Source of the DNA: Candidatus Margulisiibacteriota bacterium
GTDB lineage: Bacteria; Margulisbacteria; Termititenacia; Termititenacales; Termititenacaceae
Assembly (NCBI GenBank): GCA_031279305.1
Contig: JAITIS010000087.1
Span: forward strand, 1 to 26,089
Reading direction: 5' to 3'
Length of the DNA stretch: 26,089 nt
Shown in pieces: positions 1-9,589 of the stretch. Position numbers and translations under genes: made by a program. The notes beneath the pieces are model-generated. The model searched no databases, had not been told where the DNA came from, and saw nothing but the letters and a program-made list of their open reading frames with translations. Each line of letters begins with the position of its first letter. Position 1 is the first letter of the stretch.

Positions 1-219
1 CCGAGCTCCTCCTAACCCCCCCGCGGGCCCGGTAACTGTTGAGCAAAACTTATTTAGGAACACAAGGTTCAACCCAATGTTGTCAACATTACTAACTATT
101 TGTTTTAGTTTAATTGCCATTATTCTCTCTCTCTCGATGTACAATATACCCACTTTTTTTACTTTTATACCTTAAGCGGTTTAGCGAATTATTTTATTTT
201 TTACGTGTTTTCGTGTTTT
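1..219. other. AT-rich non-coding region upstream of metK promoter
   Basis: No convincing gene is seen here. The first ~35 bases are very GC-rich with a run of seven C and overlapping CCGCGG and GGGCCC palindromes. The rest is strongly AT-rich, unlike the coding part of the window. The only clear internal structure is a 15-bp palindrome at 76-90 (listed separately). I looked for the conserved core of SAM-I type riboswitches, which often precede metK, and did not recognise it. A gene reading in from outside the window cannot be excluded. Confidence 0.5.
76..90. repeat. 15-bp perfect palindrome, operator-like
   Basis: AATGTTG-T-CAACATT is a perfect inverted repeat with a one-base centre. It lies about 130 bp upstream of the metK -35 box in AT-rich DNA. 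The size and symmetry fit a dimeric repressor site, but no regulator can be named from the sequence. Confidence 0.35.
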
Positions 220-249
220 TTGGACATATACGGGTTATTATGCTATAAT
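220..249 (+). promoter_or_regulatory. metK promoter with extended -10
   Basis: TTGGAC at 220-225, an 18-bp spacer, then a perfect TATAAT at 244-249 preceded by TG at 241-242, giving the extended -10 TGCTATAAT. Transcription should start near 256 and give a leader of about 28 nt. That leader carries AAAGGGG at 271-277, six nt before the metK ATG. Confidence 0.75.
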
Positions 250-283
250 TTTAGCCATTATATACTAAGCAAAGGGGTTTAAT

Positions 284-1468
284 ATGAGCAAAATCAAATC
301 CAAGCATTTTTTTACCTCGGAGTCTATATCCGAAGGACACCCGGATAAGGTGGCTGATCAAATATCCGACGCGATACTGGACGCCTGCCTGAAGCAGGAC
401 CCGGATTCGCGCGTGGCCTGCGAAACGCTGGTCACGACTAATCTGGCGGTTATCGCCGGAGAGATCACCACCAAAGCCCGCGTAGATTATGAACAAATCG
501 CGCGCGGCGTTATCAGCGATATTGGCTACAATAAAGACGAGTACGGTTTTAATTCCGCCACCTGTCGGGTGGATGTGCATATTCACACCCAGTCGCCGGA
601 TATTTCGCAGGGCGTCACCGAAGGCGAGGGAGAGTTCAAAGAACAGGGCGCCGGTGATCAAGGCATGATGTTTGGTTACGCTTCCGCTGAAACCGCCAAT
701 CTGATGCCGGCCACGATAGATCTGGCCAATGCTCTGGTGTTCAAAGCCGCCGAGGTGCGCAAGTCTGGGCAGCTTGCCTATCTGCGCCCGGACAGCAAAT
801 CGCAGGTCACCATCGAGTATGACAACGGCAAACCGGGCAAAGTCACAGCGATAGTTATTTCGCATCAGCACGATCCAGAGGTCAGCAACGCGCGGCTGCG
901 CCAAGATATTGAGAGAGAAATTATTGATCCGGTTATCCCGCCGGATCAGCGCAGCGCGGGCTGCAAAATACTGATCAATCCGACCGGCCGGTTTGTGCTG
1001 GGCGGGCCAGCGGGCGACACAGGCCTGACCGGGCGCAAGATCATCGCGGACACTTACGGCGGCGTCGGTTCGCACGGCGGCGGCGCGTTTTCCGGCAAAG
1101 ACCCGTCCAAAGTCGACCGTTCAGCCGCCTATCTAGCCAGATATATAGCCAAAAATATCGTGGCGGCGGGACTGGCGGAAAAAGCCGAGGTGCAGTTAGC
1201 CTACGCTATCGGCTACGCCCACCCAGTATCCATAAATGTGGACACCTATGGCACGGGCAAGGTGGCGGAGGAAAAAATAATGGAGATCATCCCGGAAGTG
1301 TTTGATCTGACGCCCAAAGGCATCATTCAGACCCTTGACCTCAAACGGCCGATTTATCAGCAGACCGCGTCCTACGGACATTTCGGGCGGGATATTTTTC
1401 CGTGGGAAAAAACGGATAAAGCCGAGGCTTTGAAAAACATTTTTGCCAAAATAAAAGTTACTGCCTAG
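284..1468 (+). CDS. metK: S-adenosylmethionine synthetase
   Basis: Cytosolic enzyme making S-adenosylmethionine from methionine and ATP; SAM is the methyl donor for methyltransferases such as the one encoded at 15208-17661. At 394 aa it has the usual length. The N-terminus carries the GHPDKVADQISDAILD signature that binds ATP and methionine, and the middle carries the glycine-rich GGVGSHGGGAFSGKDPSKVDRS loop region (residues roughly 258-280). The C-terminal YGHFGR and FPWEK motifs are also present. ATG 284 is supported by the AAAGGGG ribosome-binding site at 271-277 and its own promoter. It is a single-gene unit, convergent with tilS, whose stop lies only 8 nt away, and no terminator is obvious between them. 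Assignment is secure. Confidence 0.97.
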   Translation: MSKIKSKHFFTSESISEGHPDKVADQISDAILDACLKQDPDSRVACETLVTTNLAVIAGEITTKARVDYEQIARGVISDIGYNKDEYGFNSATCRVDVHIHTQSPDISQGVTEGEGEFKEQGAGDQGMMFGYASAETANLMPATIDLANALVFKAAEVRKSGQLAYLRPDSKSQVTIEYDNGKPGKVTAIVISHQHDPEVSNARLRQDIEREIIDPVIPPDQRSAGCKILINPTGRFVLGGPAGDTGLTGRKIIADTYGGVGSHGGGAFSGKDPSKVDRSAAYLARYIAKNIVAAGLAEKAEVQLAYAIGYAHPVSINVDTYGTGKVAEEKIMEIIPEVFDLTPKGIIQTLDLKRPIYQQTASYGHFGRDIFPWEKTDKAEALKNIFAKIKVTA

Positions 1469-1476
1469 CCAGTTTT

Positions 1477-2403
1477 TCATTTGCTGACCAGCAGTCTGCC
1501 GTTCTCGTCCAGAGACAACGCTGTCAAACCGTTGTCTAGGAAATTCTCAATAAACGAAAGCGATATGTCCTCCAGCGCGCCGCTTAATTTTTCCACGGCG
1601 AGGCGAACTACCCGTCTGGCTAGCGCGCGGGGATAGCCGCGCAGGGCCACGGCGTCTAGCTTCAGCCGTCTTGGCGCCTCGCTTAAAACCACCTCGGCGT
1701 ACACCTGCCCGGCCTGTTCTTCCAGACAGGCATCGTCATCGCGCAGAATATCGGCTGTGCGCCGCAGACCCTCTTGATAATTAGGATTTATTGCCCGGAG
1801 GCGGGGTAGTATCTCATTGCGCAGTTTGTTACGGGCGTAACTATTGTCCTGATTGGTCGCGTCCTCCTGAAAAACCAGAGCATTGGCGGCGGCGTACTCC
1901 AGTATCTCCCGCTTCGCCGCACCAAGCAGCGGCCGCACGATGCGGATTCCCCGCTCAGATCGTTCTTCCGCGATGCCGGACAGACCTTTTGCCGCGGCGC
2001 CCCTGAGCAGCCGGAATAAAATCGTCTCCGCCTGATCGTCCAAGTGGTGCGCCAGAGCCAGCGCGGTGTAATTTTGCCGTCTGGCCGTCTGCAAGAAAAA
2101 AGCATAGCGCGCACGGCGCCCGGCATCCTCCAGCGACAGGCCTTCCCGCGCGGCCAGCCGCGGCACATCCTGAGCATCCAGATAAAAAGGCAGTCCGTAT
2201 TTAGCGGCCAGATTTTTGACAAAATCCGCGTCGCGCCCGGCTTCCGGCCGGATCTGGTGATTGAGATGGGCTGCCGCCAGCGTAAAATTCAGTTTTTGTT
2301 TTAGCTCTGCTAGCAAATGCAGTAAAACCACGGAATCCACGCCGCCGGAAACTGCGGCCAACACCCTGTCCGCGGCGGAGAATAATTTTGTCTTAAAATT
2401 CAT
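1477..2403 (-). CDS. tilS: tRNA(Ile)-lysidine synthase, short form
   Basis: ATP-dependent enzyme that modifies the wobble cytidine of the CAU-anticodon isoleucine tRNA to lysidine, so that it reads AUA. The PP-loop SGGVDS is at residues 19-24. The downstream LAHHLDDQAET motif and the LLRGAAAKGLSGI segment are the family's active-site region. At 308 aa it ends after the first linker domain and lacks the C-terminal TilS_C domain of the ~430-aa E. coli type. Short versions of about this length are known (for example in Aquifex), so it need not be truncated. It is the last gene of the long minus-strand operon; its ATG lies 3 nt after the sppA-like stop, with only a weak AGG upstream. Confidence 0.92.
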   Translation of the reverse strand: MNFKTKLFSAADRVLAAVSGGVDSVVLLHLLAELKQKLNFTLAAAHLNHQIRPEAGRDADFVKNLAAKYGLPFYLDAQDVPRLAAREGLSLEDAGRRARYAFFLQTARRQNYTALALAHHLDDQAETILFRLLRGAAAKGLSGIAEERSERGIRIVRPLLGAAKREILEYAAANALVFQEDATNQDNSYARNKLRNEILPRLRAINPNYQEGLRRTADILRDDDACLEEQAGQVYAEVVLSEAPRRLKLDAVALRGYPRALARRVVRLAVEKLSGALEDISLSFIENFLDNGLTALSLDENGRLLVSK

Positions 2404-2406
2404 AGC

Positions 2407-4824
2407 CTAATATATGTGGGAATTCAATTCCGCCGGGGTTTCGCGTATGTAGTTTTTCAGGGATAGTTTATCCAGCCCCAGCGCCACCGCTATATTGTAG
2501 CGGAGCTGCGTCCAGCCGTTCTCCGTCTTGACACCGCGAATGATCCGCGTGCGTCCTTTGATCCGCGCGCCGGCTTTAGCCGCTTCCAGCGCGTCAAAAA
2601 AAGTGCCGAGTTTATCAACCAGCCGCAGATCCGCCGCCCGCCGGGCGGTGTAAATCTTACCCTGCGCCAGCGTGTCAACCTCGCTGATATGCAAATTGCG
2701 TCCCAGCGCCACCGCTAGTTTGAATTGATCATAAACCTCACCCTGATAACGCAGGAGCATTGCGGTTTCTGCCGCGGTCAGCTCGCGGCTCAGATTGTTC
2801 ATATCGGCATACTCGGCGGTTTTGATGTTTTCCTGCTTAATGCCCCATTCTGCAAATAATTTTGCGGCCTTAAAAGTCTGGCCGATTACACCGATACTGC
2901 CGACCAGCGCCAGAGGATTGGCGTATATTTCATCCGCGGCGGCAGCGATATAGTAGCCGCCCGAAGCGGCCATATTGCCGATCGAGACTACCACATATTT
3001 TTTCCGGTCTTTGAGTTTTAACAGCTCCTGATAAATACGGTCCGCGGCAAAAGGCGAGCCGCCCGGTGAATTGATCCTGACCACCACCGCCCGGATATGC
3101 TCCTGCCTGCCGATCTGCCGCAGCTCCCGGCAGAGCGTATCGGCGCCGGATTTTTTGCCGCCGAAAAGAAAATCGCCTTGCGATGCTCCGTCGATCAGCT
3201 CGCCGTCAATATCCACTACCGCCAGCGTATTAAAATCCGGCAGCAGGGTATTATCCTCCTCGTAGATGTACAGCTGCTCTGGCTGGATATATTCTAGTTC
3301 CGGCGGCTCCCGTCCGTTTACCGTGGGTATATCAAGCAGCTCTCTGAGCTGATTTTCCGCCTCCGGGTAATAACCCAGTGCGTCGACCAGACCGTAGGCG
3401 AGCGCCGTCTGGCCGGAAACAAGGCTGCCGTCCAAAAGTTCGGCCAGATTGGCGGAAGAAATTTTTCGGCTTAGGCCAATCTCGGCCAACAGTTCGTTGT
3501 GTATGTCACTCACCAGCTCCTCGATATGCGCGCGCTGTTTGGGCGTAAACCCTGCGCTAAAAGGATTGAGGGCGTCTTTGTAATCGCCGGTGCGCAGGAT
3601 CACCGGGGTCAAGCCCAGTTTTTCCAGCAGGCCGCGCATTCTGGTGACAGTCAGGGATTGCCCCAAAGGAGTGACAGCGCCCATAGACGGAATAACGATC
3701 CGATCCGCTATAGTCGCCAGATAATAAGCGCCCGCCGAAATATCGTTTTCAATATAGACGACTATAGGTTTGCCCCGCGCCTTAAAATGTTTCAGCTCCG
3801 CGCGCAGCTCCTGCCAAAGCGCGGCGGAGGAAATGCTGCCGGGCAGATCATTCAGCCGGATAAGCAGCGCGGCGATGTTTTTATCCTCCGCGGCGACGCG
3901 GATTTTTTGCAGCAGGACATCCAGCCCCGTATTTTGCCCGCCCAGAACCGAGGTTTCAGACTGGCCGGCGATCAGCGCGGAATCCAGCGTGAGCAGCAGG
4001 ACTTCCTGCCGGCGCAGCAGCGAGTACTGCCGGATTTTGGGAAAAAACTCGCTGCCCAGTTTGACGGCAAAACGGTATACACTGCCTTCGTCGGTTTTCT
4101 CCACCGCGTACTCCCAGATCAGATCGCCTAAGCCCGCGCTTAAACCGTAAGTCAGATTGCCTTCGTTTGAACCCAGCCGCAGGGCAAAACCGTCCGCGGC
4201 CTGCCACTCCAGACCGTAATGATTTTTCTGCGCCGCGCCGTCTGTGTAAAGCTCCGTATCCGCCGCCAATAAAAGTTTCTGCCATTCATAAGCCGCGCCC
4301 AGCCGGAAAGACGGATCGCTATCCATTCCCTGCCGGCTGATGTTTTGCAGATTTAAGCCGGCCCGCAGCGACGGTAAAAAATGCAGAAGCAGCCCGGCGT
4401 CGGCAGTCCAGGCAGATCCGGTTTGTTCCGGCGTTTCCTGAATGACACGGCGGTAGGCCAGACCGTAATCGATGCCATTTTTGCCCCGCACGCCAAAGCC
4501 GAGCGACTGTGCGTCGACAAAATAACCATCTTCGTCTGTAAAACGCCGGCGGCCAAAACCGATATTGCCAAATTTGAGCGCGGACTCCACGCCAGAGCTG
4601 TAGAAACGGCGGCTCAAATCATCTTCGCTGTAGGTAAACTGCGCGCCGGGTTTGGCTAGCCCGGCTGGATTGTAGTGCAGCGCGGAAGCGTCAGAGGCTG
4701 TGCCGCTGAAAGCGCCGCCCATACCTAGGGCGCGCGCTCCTGTTTCCCGCCGCAGAATATCCTCTGTTTCAACCGCAGTCGCCAGAGATAGAAAAATCAG
4801 CAGGCCTAAAAAGAATTTGCGCAT
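2407..4824 (-). CDS. Outer-membrane barrel fused to SppA-type S49 protease
   Basis: 805-aa fusion protein. Residues 1-18 are a Sec signal peptide. Residues ~22-262 look like a PorV/UPF0164-type beta-barrel: the opening GARALGMGGAFSGTASD and HYNPAGLA motifs are characteristic, followed by alternating amphipathic strands. Residues ~270-770 are a duplicated signal-peptide-peptidase A (family S49) module. In the first repeat GDYKDALNPF supplies the general-base Lys416, matching E. coli Lys209. In the second, NMAASGGYY supplies the nucleophile Ser621, matching E. coli Ser409. The equivalent serine of the first repeat is Ala364, as expected for the long SppA type. The usual N-terminal inner-membrane helix is replaced by the barrel, so the protease is probably tethered to the outer membrane facing the periplasm (inference). 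It starts 4 nt after the aspS stop with no clear SD, suggesting translational coupling. Confidence 0.88.
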   Translation of the reverse strand: MRKFFLGLLIFLSLATAVETEDILRRETGARALGMGGAFSGTASDASALHYNPAGLAKPGAQFTYSEDDLSRRFYSSGVESALKFGNIGFGRRRFTDEDGYFVDAQSLGFGVRGKNGIDYGLAYRRVIQETPEQTGSAWTADAGLLLHFLPSLRAGLNLQNISRQGMDSDPSFRLGAAYEWQKLLLAADTELYTDGAAQKNHYGLEWQAADGFALRLGSNEGNLTYGLSAGLGDLIWEYAVEKTDEGSVYRFAVKLGSEFFPKIRQYSLLRRQEVLLLTLDSALIAGQSETSVLGGQNTGLDVLLQKIRVAAEDKNIAALLIRLNDLPGSISSAALWQELRAELKHFKARGKPIVVYIENDISAGAYYLATIADRIVIPSMGAVTPLGQSLTVTRMRGLLEKLGLTPVILRTGDYKDALNPFSAGFTPKQRAHIEELVSDIHNELLAEIGLSRKISSANLAELLDGSLVSGQTALAYGLVDALGYYPEAENQLRELLDIPTVNGREPPELEYIQPEQLYIYEEDNTLLPDFNTLAVVDIDGELIDGASQGDFLFGGKKSGADTLCRELRQIGRQEHIRAVVVRINSPGGSPFAADRIYQELLKLKDRKKYVVVSIGNMAASGGYYIAAAADEIYANPLALVGSIGVIGQTFKAAKLFAEWGIKQENIKTAEYADMNNLSRELTAAETAMLLRYQGEVYDQFKLAVALGRNLHISEVDTLAQGKIYTARRAADLRLVDKLGTFFDALEAAKAGARIKGRTRIIRGVKTENGWTQLRYNIAVALGLDKLSLKNYIRETPAELNSHIY

Positions 4825-4828
4825 AATT

Positions 4829-6549
<1,721 letters not shown>

Positions 6550-6553
<4 letters not shown>

Positions 6554-7833
6554 TTATTTTCTCTCCTGTATTTTTGATAACGATTTTCTATTTCTTCCAA
6601 AATCTTTTCAAAGCTGATCTTTTTTTGGCTGCCGCCCTGCATATCTTTAAGCTGTCCGCATTTATCGACCAGCTCATCCTCGCCCAAAATATAAGCGTAC
6701 CGCACGCCCAAGCGGTCGGCGGTTTTTAGTTTGGCGCTTAAGCTCCGGCTAGAAATATCTATCTCCAGGGGAATATTCCGGCGGCGCAGTTTGTTAGCCA
6801 AGATCGCCGCGCGGTTGCCGGCGTTCTCGCCCAGCGGGGCCAGCAGCAGATACGGCCTATGTTCCCGCACGGATACTTTTTGATTCTGCATAATCAGCAC
6901 CGCGCGCTCCAGACCAAAAGCAAAACCCACCGCCGGACTGGGCGTCCCGCCCAGCTCCTTGATGAGGTTGTCGTAGCGGCCGCCGCCGCATACGGCATTC
7001 TGCGCGCCGAGATGCGCGGAGATGATCTCAAAAACCGTCTTGGTGTAATAATCCAGCCCCCGGACTAAGCGCGGCTTGATTTTGTATTTGAGGCGCATAA
7101 TGTTTAGATAATTCTGCACATCGTGGTAATGCTCTTTGCATTCCGCGCAAAGCACATCGGAAATATCCGGCAGCATCACAAAAAATTCGTTGCACTGGGG
7201 ATTTTTGCAGTCCAGAATGCGCAGGGGATTGGCTTCAAAACGCTTGCGGCAGTCCGCGCAAAGGCTGTCCAGATTGTCGCCCAAAAAAGATTTAAGCCGT
7301 TCTTTGATAACCGGGCGGCAGGTCGGGCAGCCCACGCTATTGATATGCACCTCTAGATCTTTAAGGCCGATGCTCTCAAAAAAATGCTGGGCCAGCACGA
7401 TGACCTCTGTGTCCTGATAGGCGCTGGTGGCGCCCAGCACCTCGCAGCCCATCTGATGAAACTGTCTGTAACGCCCGGCCTGCGGCCGCTCGTAGCGGAA
7501 CATCGGCCCCTGATACCAGAGCTTGCTTAAAGGCTCCCGCTGGCCGCGCCCCGCTTCCAGATAAGCACGCGCCACCGAGGCCGTGCCCTCTGGACGCAGC
7601 GTCAGCGAGCGGCCCTTGCGGTCTTGAAAACTATACATTTCTTTGGAAATAATATCTGTATTTTCGCCGATGCCGCGCAGGAATAATTCGGTGTGCTCAA
7701 AAATAGGCGTGCGGATCTCCCGAAAATTGTACAGGTCAAAAATTTCTCTGGCTTTTTGCTCCACAAACTGCCAGAGCGCCACTTCTTCGGGAAGAATATC
7801 GCGCGTGCCTCTCGGTACTGTATATTTCGTCAT
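6550..7833 (-). CDS. hisS: Histidyl-tRNA synthetase
   Basis: Class II synthetase for histidine. The chosen start gives MTKYTVPRGTRDILPEE, the canonical N-terminus, with AGGAC about 8 nt upstream; a longer in-frame TTG start at 7908 would add 25 unrelated residues inside the upstream gene. The protein is 427 aa. Motif 2 (MFRYERPQAGRYRQFHQ) starts at ~111 and the LVRGLDYYTKTVFE histidine-binding motif is present. The insertion region has four cysteine pairs (169/172, 192/195, 209/214, 229/232), a Cys-rich version seen in some clostridial and other HisRS that could bind zinc. The stop overlaps the aspS start. HisS-aspS adjacency is common in bacteria. Confidence 0.96.
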
Positions 7834-7843
7834 CAATCTAGTC

Positions 7844-8551
7844 CTAAAATGATTTAGCGGCTGGAAAATCCGCCAGCGTGAGGTGCTGGCGCTCCGGCGG
7901 CAGATCAAAAATCACAGCCTCCAGATTATACCTTAATTCGTCTATATTTCCAGACCAGCCGCGGTTAAACAGGCTGTCCCAGAGCGCGTTGTCCAGATAT
8001 TTTAAGTCCGTGCCATACCGGCTGTTTAGCCCCGCCAGCAGCGCGTCCACAGTCAGCGGCAGGTCGGCCAGACGCCGCCCAAGCTCCGGTATTTCTAACA
8101 GCCCGTATTTGGCAAAAAACTCCGGCGGAATATTTTGCAGCAGCTCCGCGGAATCCACCGCCACGAGCGCCCGGATGCGCTCCGGGGTTTTCTGTTCGGC
8201 CAGCCACTCCAGTATAGAGATGAGAAATAAAATATCCGCGGAGGCCAAGCCCTGCACATAGACAGTCGAACAGCGCGGCCGGTCAGCCTGGCCCTGAAAA
8301 ATATTTTTAAGCGCCGTCCAGATATGCGCTTCCTGCCCGGCGTACAGTCCCAAGTCCAGCTCGGCCAGCTCCCGCTCTGGAAAAGGCGCCAGCCGGTGCA
8401 AAGCACGCGCCAGCGCGTATTTGCCGCTGCCGGGCGCGCCGTAAATAAAAAGCGGGTTGTCCAGCCCGGCTTGTTTGTCAAACTCCGCCCAGAAATCCCG
8501 CAGCGCGGCGCTGTGCCCGCAAAAATAAGGCGGAATTTCCCGTTCGGACAT
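7844..8551 (-). CDS. Degenerate sigma-54-activator-type AAA+ protein
   Basis: 235-aa protein with the outline of the AAA+ core of bacterial enhancer-binding proteins: a P-loop region (PLFIYGAPGSGKY), the LEIPELGRRLADLPL segment that matches LPPLRERxxDIPLL, and WSGNIDELRYNLE, matching WPGNVRELxN. It is abnormal in several ways. Walker A ends in Tyr45 instead of Ser/Thr. The Walker B segment (STVYVQGLAS, ~95-104) has no acidic DE pair. There is no GAFTGA loop and no DNA-binding helix-turn-helix. It therefore probably neither hydrolyses ATP normally nor drives sigma-54 RNA polymerase. The start ATG overlaps the gap-like stop (TGATG). Its role is unknown; the position among replication and synthetase genes gives no clear hint. 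Confidence 0.7.
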   Translation of the reverse strand: MSEREIPPYFCGHSAALRDFWAEFDKQAGLDNPLFIYGAPGSGKYALARALHRLAPFPERELAELDLGLYAGQEAHIWTALKNIFQGQADRPRCSTVYVQGLASADILFLISILEWLAEQKTPERIRALVAVDSAELLQNIPPEFFAKYGLLEIPELGRRLADLPLTVDALLAGLNSRYGTDLKYLDNALWDSLFNRGWSGNIDELRYNLEAVIFDLPPERQHLTLADFPAAKSF

Positions 8552-9546
8552 CAGATGCCTTTTTCCGCCAGAAAAGCGGCCAGTTCGACCAGTCTGGCGG
8601 AGTAGCCGGATTCGTTGTCATACCAAGCGGAGAGTTTGACCAGATCGCCGTCCAGCGCCGCGGTCAGCGACGCGTCCACGATGCAGGACGCGGTGTCCGA
8701 CATAAAATCCACCGACACTACTTTTTCCGCGGTGAATTTCAGAATGCCCGGCAGGGCGGCGCCCAAGTACAGCGCGTTTAATTCCGCGACAGTCGTTTTT
8801 TGGCCGATCTGCGCCACCAGTTCGGCCAGCGCGACATTGGGCGTGGGCACTCTCAGCGCTATGCAGTCGATGCGGTCTTTTAACTCCGGCAAAACCAGAC
8901 CCAGCGATCTAGCCACGGAGCTCTGCACCGGGATGATCGACAGCGCCGCCGCCCGTCCCTGCCGCAGGTCTTCGTGGGGCAGATCGAGGACTTTCTGCTC
9001 ATTGGTGTAGGAATGGATGGCCGTAACCGCGCCGCGGAGTATCCGGTATTTTTCATTTAATATTTTGGCCAGCACCGCAACGCAATGCGCGGTCGGCGAG
9101 GCGCTGGAAATAATATGGTGTCTGTCCGGCCGATATTTATCCTGATTCACGCCCAAGATGAGCGTAATGTCTTCATTTTTAGCCGCGGCGGAGATGATCA
9201 CTTTTTTAGCTCCGGAAGCCAAATGTTTTTGCGCGTCCTCGCGGCCGGTAAAAAGTCCGGTGGATTCCACGACCACATCCACGCCTAGGTCCCGCCACGG
9301 CAGGCGCGCCGGATCGCGCTGGGCTAAAATCTGGATTTTACGGCCGTTGATTAACAAAGCCTCATCGGTGTGCTCCACCGCGCCGGGAAAACGCCTGTGC
9401 AGAGAATCGTACTTGAGCAGATAGGCCAGCGTTTCGGCGTTGGTCAGGTCATTGACCGCGACGACCTGCACATCCGGGCGCGCCGCGGCCATGCGCAGAA
9501 AATTGCGGCCAACACGCCCAAAACCATTGATCGCCACGCGCGCCAT
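8551..9546 (-). CDS. GAPDH-family protein lacking the catalytic cysteine
   Basis: 331-aa member of the glyceraldehyde-3-phosphate dehydrogenase family. The NAD-binding start MARVAINGFGRVGRN is intact, as are His178 (AIHSYTN), DLPHEDLRQGRAA and RVPTPNV. However, the active-site segment that normally reads SCTTNC reads SPTAHC: the nucleophilic cysteine is Pro151 (codon CCG at 9094-9096) and only the second cysteine (Cys155) remains. The phosphate-site TTGAA is QSSVA, and WYDNEWGYS is WYDNESGYS. Normal GAPDH catalysis is therefore very unlikely although the gene is full length with no frameshift. The true start is ATG 9546; an upstream in-frame start would add 13 unrelated residues. It has a good internal promoter and no SD. 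Confidence 0.9.
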   Translation of the reverse strand: MARVAINGFGRVGRNFLRMAAARPDVQVVAVNDLTNAETLAYLLKYDSLHRRFPGAVEHTDEALLINGRKIQILAQRDPARLPWRDLGVDVVVESTGLFTGREDAQKHLASGAKKVIISAAAKNEDITLILGVNQDKYRPDRHHIISSASPTAHCVAVLAKILNEKYRILRGAVTAIHSYTNEQKVLDLPHEDLRQGRAAALSIIPVQSSVARSLGLVLPELKDRIDCIALRVPTPNVALAELVAQIGQKTTVAELNALYLGAALPGILKFTAEKVVSVDFMSDTASCIVDASLTAALDGDLVKLSAWYDNESGYSARLVELAAFLAEKGI

Positions 9547-9589
9547 ATTTGCCGAGATTCTAGTACAAGGCGCGGCGGGTGGCAAATAT
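9545..9589. repeat. Inverted repeat spanning holA stop and gap-like start
   Basis: ATATTTGCC (9545-9553) and GGCAAATAT (9581-9589) are perfect 9-bp complementary arms separated by 27 bp. One arm covers part of the gap-like start codon; the other abuts the holA stop and contains most of the -35 box. In a read-through mRNA it would pair the region just before the AUG; as DNA it could be an operator. Confidence 0.4.
9557..9585 (-). promoter_or_regulatory. Internal promoter before the gap-like gene, leaderless type
   Basis: Read on the minus strand: TTGCCA (9585-9580), a 17-bp spacer, then TAGAAT (9562-9557). Each box matches the consensus at 5 of 6 positions. The -10 ends only 10 nt before the ATG at 9546, so transcription would start about 4 nt upstream of the start codon. 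No Shine-Dalgarno sequence is present. Confidence 0.6.

Noticed and set aside
1..36. GC-rich start with SacI-, SacII- and ApaI-like sites resembling a cloning polylinker
   Set aside because: The order and spacing of the sites do not match a vector polylinker I know, and the sequence continues smoothly into AT-rich DNA. A contig-end artefact is possible but unproven.
1..283. SAM riboswitch before metK
   Set aside because: No conserved SAM-I core or terminator-antiterminator pair was recognised, and the predicted leader is only about 28 nt.
251..1075. 274-aa open frame antisense to metK
   Set aside because: It lies wholly over the conserved metK gene, its composition is a mirror of that gene, and no SD or known motif is present.
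3499..4131. 210-aa plus-strand open frame over the sppA fusion
   Set aside because: Covers recognised S49 protease and barrel sequence in antisense; no supporting signals.
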